A stretch of 12,811 bases of DNA from UBA9676 sp036522155 (lineage in GTDB: Bacteria > Actinomycetota > Actinomycetes > Streptosporangiales > Streptosporangiaceae). The DNA lies in NCBI GenBank assembly GCA_036522155.1, contig DATDGI010000300.1, positions 1-12,811 on the forward strand, read 5' to 3'. The position numbers and the translations under genes are program-made. A model generated the notes under the pieces. That model did not search any database, was not told the DNA's origin, and was given only the letters and a program-made list of their open reading frames with translations. How positions within the stretch are numbered: the first letter of the stretch is position 1; every line of letters begins with the position of its first letter. Shown in pieces: positions 6,663 to 12,811 of the stretch.

Positions 6663-8924
6663 CTATCCGCTTGCCTTGCCGAAGCGCCGCAGCCGCAGCG
6701 CGTTGCCGACGACGGTGACCGAGCTGGTGGCCATCGCGACCGCGGCGAGCACGGGCGGCAAGATCCCGGCCGCGGCCAGCGGTACGAGCAGCAGGTTGTA
6801 GCCGAAGGCCCAGCCGAGGTTCTGGCGGATGATCCGGCGGGTGGCTTGGGCGAGCATGACCGCGTCGGCCACCGCGCTGACGCCGCCGTGGACCAGGGTG
6901 ATGTCGGCGGCGGCCATCGCCGCGCCGGTGCCGGTGGCCACAGCGATCCCGATGTCGGCGGCGGCGAGGGCGGGTGCGTCGTTGATGCCGTCGCCGACCA
7001 TCGCGACCGGGCCGCGCTCGCGGCGCAGCCGGTCCACGAGCGCGGACTTATCGGCGGGCAGCAGCCCGGCGTGCACGCTGGTGATCCCCGCCGCGTGCGC
7101 GGTGGCCGTGGCTGCCTCCAGGGTGTCCCCGGTGGCCAGCACCGGCTGCAGCCCGAGGGCACGCAGCCGGGCGACGCCGGCCGGGCTGTCGGGGCGGAGC
7201 GGGTCGGCGATGCCCAGCAGCAGCCGCAGGCGGCCATCGACCGCGACCGCCACGGGCGTCTGCGCAGCGCCGGCCAGTTCCCGGGCAAGCCGGTCCGCGG
7301 TGGATGTGTCCACGCCGGTCTGGGCGAGCCAGGCCAGCGACCCGGCCTGCACCCGCTGCCCGGCCGCCAGCGCGGTCACGCCCCGCCCGGCCACCGCTAC
7401 GACATCGCCGACCGCTGCCGGGACGATGCCCCTGCCCTCGGCCGCCGCGGCCACGGCCCGGGCCAGCGGGTGCTCGGAGGCCGCCTCGGCGCCGGCCGCC
7501 AGGGCCAGCGAGTCGCGCCCGTCGCTGCCATCCACCGGCAGCAGGCGCACCACTGCGGGGTGGCCGGCCGTCAGGGTACCGGTCTTGTCGAGCACCACGG
7601 TGGCCAGGCCGTGGACTCGTTCCAGGCTTTCGCCGCCGCGGATGAGCAGCCCGAGCTGGGCGCCGCGGCCGGTGCCGGCCATGATGGCCACCGGGGTGGC
7701 CAGCCCGAGCGCGCAGGGGCAGGCGACGACCAGCACGGCGACGGCGGTGATCAGCGCGGTCACGGTCCCGGCGCCGCCCAGCAGCCAGCCCGCGAAGGTG
7801 ACGGCGGCGATCGCCAGGATGACCGGGACGAACACCGCCGAGATCCGGTCGGCGAGCTGCTGGGCTTTCGACTTCTCCTTCTGTGCGGCATCGACCAGGT
7901 CCATGATCTGGCTCAGCGCGGTCTCCGCCCCGGCGCGCGTGACCTGCAGGATCAGCGGCGCCGGGCCGTTCACGGTGCCGCCGGTCAGCGCGTCGCCGGG
8001 CGTCTTGTCCTGCGGCAGCGGCTCGCCGGTGAGCATCGACTCATCCACGATCCCGGCGCCCTCGGCCAGCTCGCCGTCGGCCGGGATGGCCTCGCCCGGC
8101 CGCACCAGCACCCTGTCACCGGGGCGCAGCGTCTCGGCCGGGACGTCGACCGCGGCCGCGGGGTCGCCGCGCTGGCCGCTGGCGGCGCGGGCGAGCAGGT
8201 GCGCGGTCCGGGGCTGCAGCTCGGCCAGGGCCTCGATGGCGGCGCCGGCGCGGGCCCGGCCGGCCAGCTCCAGGTACTTGCCGACCGCGATCAAGGTGAT
8301 GATCAGCGCCGCGACGTCATAGTAGGTCGGGCGGCCCGGCAGCGCGATGGTGGCGATCACCGAGTAGCCGAAGGCCACGGTGGCGCCGAGGGAGACCAGG
8401 GTGTCCATGTTGGTGGTGCGGTGCCGCGCGGCCTCCAGCGCCCCCCGGTGGAACACCGCCCCGGTCCAGGCATATACCGGCAGCGTGAGCACCAGCTGCG
8501 CCCACCCGGCCCACGCCGGCGAGCCGAAGCCGTAGGCCACCACCAGCACCGCGGCCGACAGCACCACGCCGGTACCCAGGCGGATCCGCCGGTCGCGCAG
8601 CTCGGCGGCCTGGGCCGCCCGCCGGCGGGCCACGTCGTCGGCGCGCACGCTGGCCGGGACCGCCGCCTGGTAGCCAGCGTCGGCCACGGCCGCCACCAGC
8701 GCGCCAGCTTGCACCGGCCGGGCGAGGGTGACGTCAGCGGATTCGGCCGCCAGGTTCACCGTGGCCGCCGTGACACCGGGTACTGCCGACAGCGCCCGTT
8801 CCACCCGGCGCACGCATGAGGCGCAGGTCATCCCGGTGATCTCCAGCGCCAGGTGCGCCTCACCGGCTCCCGCCTGCGGCCCTGGCAGTGGCGGCACCGC
8901 TGGCAGCGCGGTGCCAGTGCTCAT
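6663..8924 (-). CDS. copA: Cu(I)-exporting P1B-type ATPase
   Basis: A 753-residue copper-translocating P-type ATPase that pumps Cu(I) out of the cytosol using ATP. Domains in order: one N-terminal HMA domain with GMTCASC (31-37); membrane helices; the actuator TGE (299-301); the ion-path motif C402-P-C404 (ACPCALGLATP); the phosphorylated D446 in DKTGT; the nucleotide-domain HP pair H485-P486; the hinge GDGINDAP (644-651); and C-terminal helices with Y709-N710 and M731-x2-S734-S735. The last set is the Cu(I)-specific pattern of P1B-1 pumps, so Zn/Cd transport is unlikely. The start is ATG at 8924, overlapping the csoR stop as ATGA. The frame stays open upstream, but that part lies on csoR. 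Only one HMA domain is present. The gene is expected to be induced by copper through CsoR. Confidence 0.96.
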   Translation of the reverse strand: MSTGTALPAVPPLPGPQAGAGEAHLALEITGMTCASCVRRVERALSAVPGVTAATVNLAAESADVTLARPVQAGALVAAVADAGYQAAVPASVRADDVARRRAAQAAELRDRRIRLGTGVVLSAAVLVVAYGFGSPAWAGWAQLVLTLPVYAWTGAVFHRGALEAARHRTTNMDTLVSLGATVAFGYSVIATIALPGRPTYYDVAALIITLIAVGKYLELAGRARAGAAIEALAELQPRTAHLLARAASGQRGDPAAAVDVPAETLRPGDRVLVRPGEAIPADGELAEGAGIVDESMLTGEPLPQDKTPGDALTGGTVNGPAPLILQVTRAGAETALSQIMDLVDAAQKEKSKAQQLADRISAVFVPVILAIAAVTFAGWLLGGAGTVTALITAVAVLVVACPCALGLATPVAIMAGTGRGAQLGLLIRGGESLERVHGLATVVLDKTGTLTAGHPAVVRLLPVDGSDGRDSLALAAGAEAASEHPLARAVAAAAEGRGIVPAAVGDVVAVAGRGVTALAAGQRVQAGSLAWLAQTGVDTSTADRLARELAGAAQTPVAVAVDGRLRLLLGIADPLRPDSPAGVARLRALGLQPVLATGDTLEAATATAHAAGITSVHAGLLPADKSALVDRLRRERGPVAMVGDGINDAPALAAADIGIAVATGTGAAMAAADITLVHGGVSAVADAVMLAQATRRIIRQNLGWAFGYNLLLVPLAAAGILPPVLAAVAMATSSVTVVGNALRLRRFGKASG

Positions 8925-9265
8925 CGCGAACCGTTCCCCGCGGCCGTGGGTGCGGCGCCGGGCAGTGGCAGCGGATCGGCCTGGTGGCGGAAGTCGGTCA
9001 GCCCGGAGCTGTAGGGCAGGGCCTCCATCAGCTCGGTGATCTTCTCCTGGCCCTGGCCGGTGCGGATCGCCTCCGACACACACGTCTCCAGGTGGTTGCG
9101 CAACAGCACCCGGTTGACCTTCTCCAGCGACGCCTGCAAGGCAGCCACCTGCTTCATCAGGTCGGGGCAGTAGACCTCGTCCTCGACCATGCCGATCACG
9201 CCATCGATATGACCCCGCACCGTCTTCAGCCGCAGCAGCGCCTCACGCTTATGACTGGCAATCAC
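8921..9265 (-). CDS. csoR: CsoR-type copper-sensing repressor
   Basis: A 114-residue all-helical repressor of the CsoR/DUF156 family. It binds operator DNA when metal-free and releases it on binding Cu(I). The Cu(I) ligands are present with the spacing of Mycobacterium tuberculosis CsoR: C33 (VYCPD), H58 and C62 (RNHLETC). The last ~20 residues are a Pro/Ala-rich tail without motifs. I placed the start at GTG 9265 because GGGAGG lies just upstream and the frame further 5' runs into the promoter and operator. The stop overlaps the copA ATG by four bases. The operator directly upstream implies autoregulation of csoR-copA, perhaps extending to the DUF1326-DUF2182 pair. Confidence 0.95.
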   Translation of the reverse strand: MIASHKREALLRLKTVRGHIDGVIGMVEDEVYCPDLMKQVAALQASLEKVNRVLLRNHLETCVSEAIRTGQGQEKITELMEALPYSSGLTDFRHQADPLPLPGAAPTAAGNGSR

Positions 9266-9290
9266 CCGCCACCTCCCTCGCCTCCGCCTG

Positions 9291-9319
9291 ACCCTACCCC
9301 ACCCCGGGTGGGGTAGCAA
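9291..9319 (-). promoter_or_regulatory. csoR-copA promoter
   Basis: On the minus strand, TTGCTA (9319-9314) is separated by exactly 17 bases from TAGGGT (9296-9291), giving a -35/-10 pair of the housekeeping type. Transcription would start near 9284-9286, about 20 bases before the GTG of csoR at 9265. This leaves room for the GGGAGG Shine-Dalgarno. Confidence 0.75.
9295..9315. promoter_or_regulatory. CsoR operator
   Basis: Ten-base arms TACCCCACCC and GGGTGGGGTA form a perfect inverted repeat around one central C. This agrees with the TACCCC/GGGGTA core of known CsoR operators. It fills the spacer of the csoR promoter and touches both hexamers, so bound CsoR should exclude RNA polymerase. 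It is the only such site I found in the window. Confidence 0.9.
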
Positions 9320-9323
9320 TCCT

Positions 9324-9346
9324 CAGCCCCCGGCCAGCGCCGGCTG
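9324..9346 (-). terminator. Possible hairpin after the cation-transporter gene
   Basis: On the minus strand, CAGC...GCTG and an inner CGG...CCG can pair across a G-rich bulge and a short loop. It lies about 80 bases after the transporter stop and just before the csoR promoter, so it could insulate the two operons. There is no U-tract, so termination is uncertain. Confidence 0.25.
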
Positions 9347-9426
9347 CGATCGCCCTGCTGGTGCAGCACGCGGCCGCCCGGCTGGACGGGATAGGCAGGA
9401 CCTCTCATCTCGCCACTGGGCCTGGG

Positions 9427-10041
9427 TCACGCTTCTTCTTCTTCTTCTTGCTGCCAGCATTCGATGCCTTCCCTGACCGCGAGGGCGGCGATGATGAGCG
9501 CGGCGGCGGGGTCTGCCCACCACCACCCGAGCCAGGCGTTCAGGCCCACGCCAAGCAGCGCGGCGGCGGAGGTGAAGGCGCAGAACGCGGTCTCGGCGGA
9601 GTCGGCGACCAGGGTGCGGTTGCCCAGCGCCCGCCCGGTGCGGCGCTTGGCCACGGCCAGCGCGGGCATCACGATCAGCGCGGCGGCGGTCACCGCCAGA
9701 CCGGGGACGGACTGCCCGGGCCGGACCTGGGTAACCAGGTCACGGATGCTGCCCACCGCCAGGTAGGCAGCCAGGGCGAAGAACGTCACGCCGATCAGGC
9801 GCACGGCGCGGGTTTCCCGGTCCTGGCCGGCGATCTCGCCGCGCAGCTGCCAGATGACGATCACGGCGGAGAACAGCTCGATCACCGAGTCCAGGCCAAA
9901 GCCCACCAGGGCGATGGAGGTGGCGACCAGCCCCGCGGTGATCGCGACGGCGGCCTCGGCGACCATCCAGGTCACTGTGGCGTACTCCAGCCGAAAGCCG
10001 CGCCGCCGAAGACGGCCCAAGCCGTCCGCGGAAGTACTCAC
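9427..10041 (-). CDS. Short CDF-like cation transporter without a cytoplasmic domain
   Basis: A 204-residue membrane protein of the cation diffusion facilitator superfamily, with about six TM segments and no C-terminal cytoplasmic domain. It resembles a group annotated only as cation transporter in actinobacteria (motifs ALVGFGLDSVIE, LNAWLGWWWADPAAAL). The ligand positions differ from the classic HxxxD pairs: TM2 has G47-F-G-L-D51, and TM5 has E150-T-A-F-C154. A different metal, or loss of Zn-type transport, is therefore likely. The C-terminus ends QQEEEEEA, with the glutamates encoded by a trinucleotide repeat. I chose GTG at 10041 because GAGGAG (10056-10051) lies nine bases upstream. An ATG at 10128 would overlap the preceding gene by 47 bases. 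It follows czcD by 40 bases, probably in one operon. Confidence 0.8.
   Translation of the reverse strand: MSTSADGLGRLRRRGFRLEYATVTWMVAEAAVAITAGLVATSIALVGFGLDSVIELFSAVIVIWQLRGEIAGQDRETRAVRLIGVTFFALAAYLAVGSIRDLVTQVRPGQSVPGLAVTAAALIVMPALAVAKRRTGRALGNRTLVADSAETAFCAFTSAAALLGVGLNAWLGWWWADPAAALIIAALAVREGIECWQQEEEEEA
9432..9449. repeat. (CTT)6 trinucleotide repeat
   Basis: Six perfect CTT units on the plus strand read as five consecutive GAA glutamate codons plus flanking bases at the 3' end of the cation-transporter gene. GAA runs are unusual where most Glu codons are GAG. Confidence 0.85.
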
Positions 10042-10081
10042 CGGCAACCGCTCCTCAAGAGCTGCTGAGCTGGTCCGGCCG

Positions 10082-10984
10082 TCATCGGTGCAAGATCGGC
10101 TCGTGATCACGGTGCCCGGGCGGCTCAATCTGGAAGGTCGAGTGCTCGATATCGAAATGATCAGACAAGCACCCGCCCAGCTGGTCGAGCACCAGGCCAG
10201 ATAGCCCTTCGGCGCTGACGACCACGTGCGCCGACAGCACGTTCACGCCGCTGGTGATCGTCCAGGCGTGCAGGTCATGAACATCGATCACGCCGTGGGT
10301 CTCCAGCATGTGCCGCCGCACTTCGTTGAGATCGACGTCCTTGGGTGTGGCCTCCAGCAGTACGTCGGTGGCCTGGCGCAGCAGCTGCCAGGTCCGCGGG
10401 ATGATCAGCACACCGATCAGCAGCGACGCGATCGGGTCGGCCCGCTCGAACCCGGTGACCGCGATGACCACGGCCGCCACGATCACCGCCCCCGCGCCCA
10501 GGAAATCGGACAGCACCTCCAGGAACACGCCCCGCGCGTTCAGGCTCTCGCCCTGGCCCCGGCGCAGCAGCAGCAGCGAGCAGGCGTTACCGCACAGCGC
10601 CACGATCCCGAAGGCCAGCATGATGCCGCTGGCCACCTCGGGCGGATGGATCAGCCGCCGCACCGCCTCCACGATCACAAAGATCGCGACCGCGAACAGC
10701 AGCAGCGCGTTCAGCGCCGCGGCCAGGATCTCCAGCCGCAGATAACCGAACGTGCGGGACTGCGACGGCGAGCGCCGCCCGAACCTGATAGCCAGCAGCG
10801 CCAGCGCGATGCCGCCAGCATCCATCAGCATGTGCCCCGCATCGGCCAGCAGCGTCAGCGACCCCGACAGCAACGCACCCGCCACCTCGGCCGCCAGGAT
10901 CGCCACCGTGATGGCGAACACCAGCGTCAGGCGGTCCTGATGCCCGGCCGCTGCGCTGTGGCCGTGGTCATGCCCGGCACCCAT
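10082..10984 (-). CDS. czcD: CzcD/ZitB-type cation diffusion facilitator (Zn/Cd/Co exporter)
   Basis: A 300-residue CDF transporter that exports divalent metal in exchange for protons. A His-rich N-terminus (HDHGH, 5-9) precedes six TM segments and a cytoplasmic C-terminal domain (~210-300) with VHDLHAW (235-241) and HSTFQIE (281-287), typical of the family. The TM2 site is canonical, H51-MLM-D55. The TM5 site reads E156-VLS-D160 instead of the usual HxxxD, so one Zn-site histidine is replaced by glutamate and metal preference may be shifted. The ATG at 10984 shares its A with the last base of the arsR stop (TGATG), implying translational coupling to the metal sensor. No signal peptide is expected. 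The exact metal is not determined. Confidence 0.92.
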   Translation of the reverse strand: MGAGHDHGHSAAAGHQDRLTLVFAITVAILAAEVAGALLSGSLTLLADAGHMLMDAGGIALALLAIRFGRRSPSQSRTFGYLRLEILAAALNALLLFAVAIFVIVEAVRRLIHPPEVASGIMLAFGIVALCGNACSLLLLRRGQGESLNARGVFLEVLSDFLGAGAVIVAAVVIAVTGFERADPIASLLIGVLIIPRTWQLLRQATDVLLEATPKDVDLNEVRRHMLETHGVIDVHDLHAWTITSGVNVLSAHVVVSAEGLSGLVLDQLGGCLSDHFDIEHSTFQIEPPGHRDHEPILHR

Positions 10985-11382
10985 CAGGCTGGGATCTCCA
11001 CCCCGGTGCCGTGATCCTCGGCCGCGTGCTGCAGCGCATCGGCGAGCACGCGGCGCACATGCTCATCGGCCAGGCGGTAGTAGGCGATCCTGCCCTCCCG
11101 GGTCCGGGAGACCAGGCGACTGGTCCTCAGCAGCCGCAGATGGTGACTGACCGCCGACTCGCTCATGCCCAGGCTCGCCGCCACATCACACACGCACAGC
11201 CGAGTCACCAGGCTCAGCGCATGCAAAATCCGCGCACGGGTGGGATCGGCAAGCAGTGCGAACACTGCCGTGGCCCGCTCGATCTCCGCCATCCCGGCCA
11301 GCTGCGCGCGCGCGACCGCCACCTCGGCTGGATGGACGCACCGGACGGCGCACGAATCCACAACTATTGAACGTTTGTTCAT
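10984..11382 (-). CDS. ArsR/SmtB-family metal sensor with alpha3N and alpha5 sites
   Basis: A 132-residue winged-helix repressor that releases DNA on binding metal. Two complete metal sites are visible. An alpha3N thiolate site is formed by C11 and C15 near the N-terminus plus C63 and C65 in LCVCDVA, with nearly the spacing of Staphylococcus CadC (C7, C11, C58, C60). An alpha5 site is D106-x-H108...H119-x2-E122, as in SmtB and CzrA. The recognition helix is in SESAVSHHLRLLR. The likely inducers are Cd/Pb/Zn. The ATG at 11382 keeps C11 and C15 and has no Shine-Dalgarno. A TATTGT lies five bases upstream, so the transcript may be leaderless. GTG at 11361 is an alternative that still keeps both cysteines. 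It is followed immediately by czcD. Confidence 0.92.
   Translation of the reverse strand: MNKRSIVVDSCAVRCVHPAEVAVARAQLAGMAEIERATAVFALLADPTRARILHALSLVTRLCVCDVAASLGMSESAVSHHLRLLRTSRLVSRTREGRIAYYRLADEHVRRVLADALQHAAEDHGTGVEIPA
11368..11381. promoter_or_regulatory. ArsR/SmtB-type operator at the arsR start
   Basis: TGAAC and GTTCA flank GTTT on the plus strand, and weaker symmetry (TAT/ATA) extends outward. This matches the TGAA(C)...(G)TTCA layout of SmtB/ZiaR-family operators. It overlaps the ATG at 11382-11380 and lies in an AT-rich patch, next to the arsR -10 box. Autoregulation is inferred. Confidence 0.65.
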
Positions 11383-11387
11383 ACATT

Positions 11388-11393
11388 ACAATA
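11388..11393 (-). promoter_or_regulatory. Predicted -10 box of the arsR operon
   Basis: TATTGT on the minus strand ends five bases before the ATG at 11382, placing the transcription start at or beside the start codon. No good -35 hexamer is visible 16-18 bases further upstream, so this is a moderate call. Confidence 0.4.
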
Positions 11394-11579
11394 TCACGGA
11401 GGCCCGAGGACGCCCGAGCCACTGCCAACGCTCCGCCACCAAACCTGGTAGATGTGCCGGGTCCATCGGTGCTGGGGACTGTCGGCGTGGTCTGTCCACC
11501 CCGCTGGTTATCCGCGCGGACCAGTGGTACCAAGGTGCTGTTGCTGCATCGCCCTCAATCGCACTTTAAAGGAGGGCCC

Positions 11580-11984
11580 ATGAGCTATGCCAGGCAGATG
11601 CTAGACACCTATCCAGGCACCTTCGGCGTCGACGCCGGTGTGCTGGCGGCCGCCATCGACGCGCTCAGCGACTGCGCCCAGGCCTGCACCGCCGACGTCG
11701 ACGCCGACTTGAGCGAGCAGAACCTGGCCGAGATGGTCACGTGCATCCGGCTCTGCCTGGACTGCGCCGATGTCTGCACCGCCACGCTCGGGGTGACGAG
11801 CCGCCAGGCGGACTACGACGCCGGCGTCACCAGGCCGCTGCTGCAGGCCTGCGTGGCCATCTGCAAGAGCTGCGGCGACGAGTGCGGGCGGCATTCCCGG
11901 ATGCACGAACACTGCCGGGTCTGCGAGCAGGCCTGCCGGCGCTGTGAGCAGGCCTGCCGCGTGCTCCTGGATGCCCTGAAATAG
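11580..11984 (+). CDS. csp: Four-helix-bundle copper-storage protein (Csp3-like)
   Basis: A 134-residue protein with 15 cysteines at 32, 36, 55, 59, 62, 66, 91, 95, 98, 102, 112, 115, 119, 122 and 126. Most follow the C-x2-C / C-x3-C phasing that lines the core of Csp-family (DUF326) four-helix bundles, where many Cu(I) ions are held. Histidines H105, H109 and H111 sit by the last helix. There is no Tat or Sec signal, so it belongs with cytosolic Csp3-type proteins and not exported Csp1. The role is inferred as a cytosolic Cu(I) sink working with CsoR and CopA. The ATG at 11580 has a strong AAAGGAGGG at 11568-11576. The frame is open further upstream but has no family similarity there. The 197-base gap to arsR holds no CsoR-type palindrome, so its regulation is unknown. 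Confidence 0.9.
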   Translation: MSYARQMLDTYPGTFGVDAGVLAAAIDALSDCAQACTADVDADLSEQNLAEMVTCIRLCLDCADVCTATLGVTSRQADYDAGVTRPLLQACVAICKSCGDECGRHSRMHEHCRVCEQACRRCEQACRVLLDALK

Positions 11985-12024
11985 CAGACCGGCCGTTCTG
12001 GCAGGCGCTGGCATATCGGCAGCC

Positions 12025-12050
12025 CGGGCGTGCTTGGCGACCAGCGCCCG
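12025..12050. terminator. Possible hairpin between convergent genes
   Basis: CGGGCG (12025-12030) pairs with CGCCCG (12045-12050), with an inner TGG/CCA. It lies between the stops of csp (11984) and the Abhydrolase_10 gene (12086), where a bidirectional terminator would be expected. There is no U-tract on either strand. Confidence 0.3.
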
Positions 12051-12085
12051 AAGCGGCGGCACTCCGGGTGGGCGTGGGCCGGGTG

Positions 12086-12811
12086 TTACCAGGCGGGGCA
12101 GGCGGCCGCGGCGACGGCGACCATCTCGTCGACGTCCTGCTCCAGCACGAAACCCGCGGCCGCTGCCCGCATGGTGGCCTCGCGGAACGCGGCGGCGTAC
12201 TCGCCCGGCCCGGCGGGATAGCGGCGCGCCAGTTCGGCGGCGCCGAACACGCGCGTGGAGCCGAGGAGGATGCCGATCCCGGTGGCGCCGGGCGGGGTCA
12301 GCCCCGACAGCGCGGCGACCGGTACGTCGACCCAGCCCGTCCTGATGCCGCCGCGGGCGATGCCCGCGGCGTCGGTGACCAGCCGCATGCGATCATCCGG
12401 GTCGGTCTCGAGCCGCGGGGAGCTGGGCGGCGGCCCGCCGCGCGCCCACCGGTCCAGGTGCGCGATCGCGGCCTGGGCCACGTAATGGTGCTGCGGCCCG
12501 GAGTTCACTGGCGCCGGGCAGGGGATGCCGAGCGGCTCGGCGGTCGGCGCCATCAGCCGGGCCAGCTCGGCGGGCGGCAGCTCACCGGAATCGCTGAAGG
12601 CGGCACCGAGCACATAGGTGTCGGCGTGCGCGGCGCCGGCGATCTCCCACCACCGGAACCGGCTGCTGTCCGGCTGCCGTGCCGTTACCCCGGCCAGCAC
12701 GCCGGTCACGTCGCTCTCCGTCTGCACGGTCAGCACCGGGGCTCGGCCGTCCGTGCGGACCCGCGTGCCGTCCGGCCCCTCGGTGCGGATCCGGCCGTCC
12801 CACCCGCCCAG
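12086..12811 (-). CDS. Alpha/beta hydrolase domain-containing protein (Abhydrolase_10), N-terminus outside window
   Basis: The frame is open from the window edge, giving 241 C-terminal residues. The sequence matches the C-terminal half of the Abhydrolase_10 family. Characteristic segments in order are VLTVQTESDV, RWWEIAGAAHADTY (its His is the likely catalytic histidine), CPAPVNSGPQHHYV, AIAHLDRWARGG, GIARGGIRTGWVDVPVA and a C-terminal GFVLEQDVDEM. The nucleophile region would be upstream, outside the window. Members are poorly characterised predicted hydrolases. The gene converges on csp with 101 bases between stops and shows no link to metal handling. Because the start is missing, total length, signal peptide and operon partners cannot be judged. 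Confidence 0.85.
   Translation of the reverse strand: MGGWDGRIRTEGPDGTRVRTDGRAPVLTVQTESDVTGVLAGVTARQPDSSRFRWWEIAGAAHADTYVLGAAFSDSGELPPAELARLMAPTAEPLGIPCPAPVNSGPQHHYVAQAAIAHLDRWARGGPPPSSPRLETDPDDRMRLVTDAAGIARGGIRTGWVDVPVAALSGLTPPGATGIGILLGSTRVFGAAELARRYPAGPGEYAAAFREATMRAAAAGFVLEQDVDEMVAVAAAACPAW

Noticed and set aside
6609..8819. Long plus-strand open frame opposite copA
   Set aside because: Antisense shadow. The Gly/Ala/Arg-rich product shows no domains, while the minus strand encodes an unmistakable P-type ATPase.
8925..9083. N-terminal extension of the copA frame
   Set aside because: The extra 53 codons are antiparallel-frame noise over csoR. The ATGA overlap at 8921-8924 is the natural start.
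11402..11418. GCCCGAG direct repeat spaced by 10 bases
   Set aside because: Two copies of a GC-rich heptamer are weak evidence in this base composition. Mentioned only as context for the csp upstream region.
1..12811. Search for tRNA/rRNA genes, CRISPR arrays, insertion-sequence ends, att sites and riboswitches
   Set aside because: No cloverleaf-like elements, regular spaced repeats, terminal inverted repeats with a transposase, or recognisable riboswitch cores were seen by eye.

Overview
The window is high-GC DNA of actinobacterial character. Most codons end in G or C, GTG starts are common, genes are tightly packed, and two genes look leaderless. The protein families (CsoR with a TACCCC/GGGGTA operator, an actinobacterial-style multi-TM c-di-GMP protein, Abhydrolase_10) fit an actinomycete. 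I cannot name a genus. No tRNA, rRNA, CRISPR array, transposase or integrase was seen.

Layout. Positions 1-366 (minus) hold the C-terminal part of a berberine-bridge-type FAD oxidase without its FAD-binding half, probably a gene remnant. Positions 517-1356 (plus) encode an alpha/beta hydrolase. It converges on a CE4 polysaccharide deacetylase at 1394-2299 (minus). From 11382 down to 2409 everything is on the minus strand and forms a metal-handling block followed by a large signalling protein. In transcription order this is: an ArsR/SmtB metal sensor with two metal sites, a CzcD-type CDF exporter, a short CDF-like transporter, CsoR, a CopA-type Cu(I) P-type ATPase, a DUF1326 protein, a DUF2182 membrane protein, and a 10-TM/MCP/EAL fusion. 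On the plus strand at 11580-11984, divergent from the ArsR gene, is a 15-cysteine four-helix copper-storage (Csp3-like) protein. The window ends inside an Abhydrolase_10 gene (12086-12811, minus).

How the genes work together. arsR-czcD overlap by one base (TGATG) and the short transporter follows 40 bases later, so this is probably one Zn/Cd/Pb-responsive export operon under an operator at the arsR start. csoR-copA overlap by four bases (ATGA). They have a textbook copper-regulated promoter: a 17-bp spacer between -35 and -10 is filled by a near-perfect CsoR palindrome. The DUF1326-DUF2182 pair, joined by a GTGA overlap, lies 74 bases downstream in the same direction. It is rich in Cys, His and Met, which makes it the best candidate for an uncharacterised metal-handling membrane module. 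The Csp-like protein would buffer cytosolic Cu(I).

The most unusual gene is the 923-residue fusion at 2409-5180. It joins ten membrane segments, a complete MCP signalling hairpin with an intact CheA/CheW-type tip, and an EAL c-di-GMP phosphodiesterase domain that keeps its catalytic residues. It appears to be driven by a leaderless promoter lying on three phased GTAAC repeats in the 38-base gap after the DUF2182 gene.
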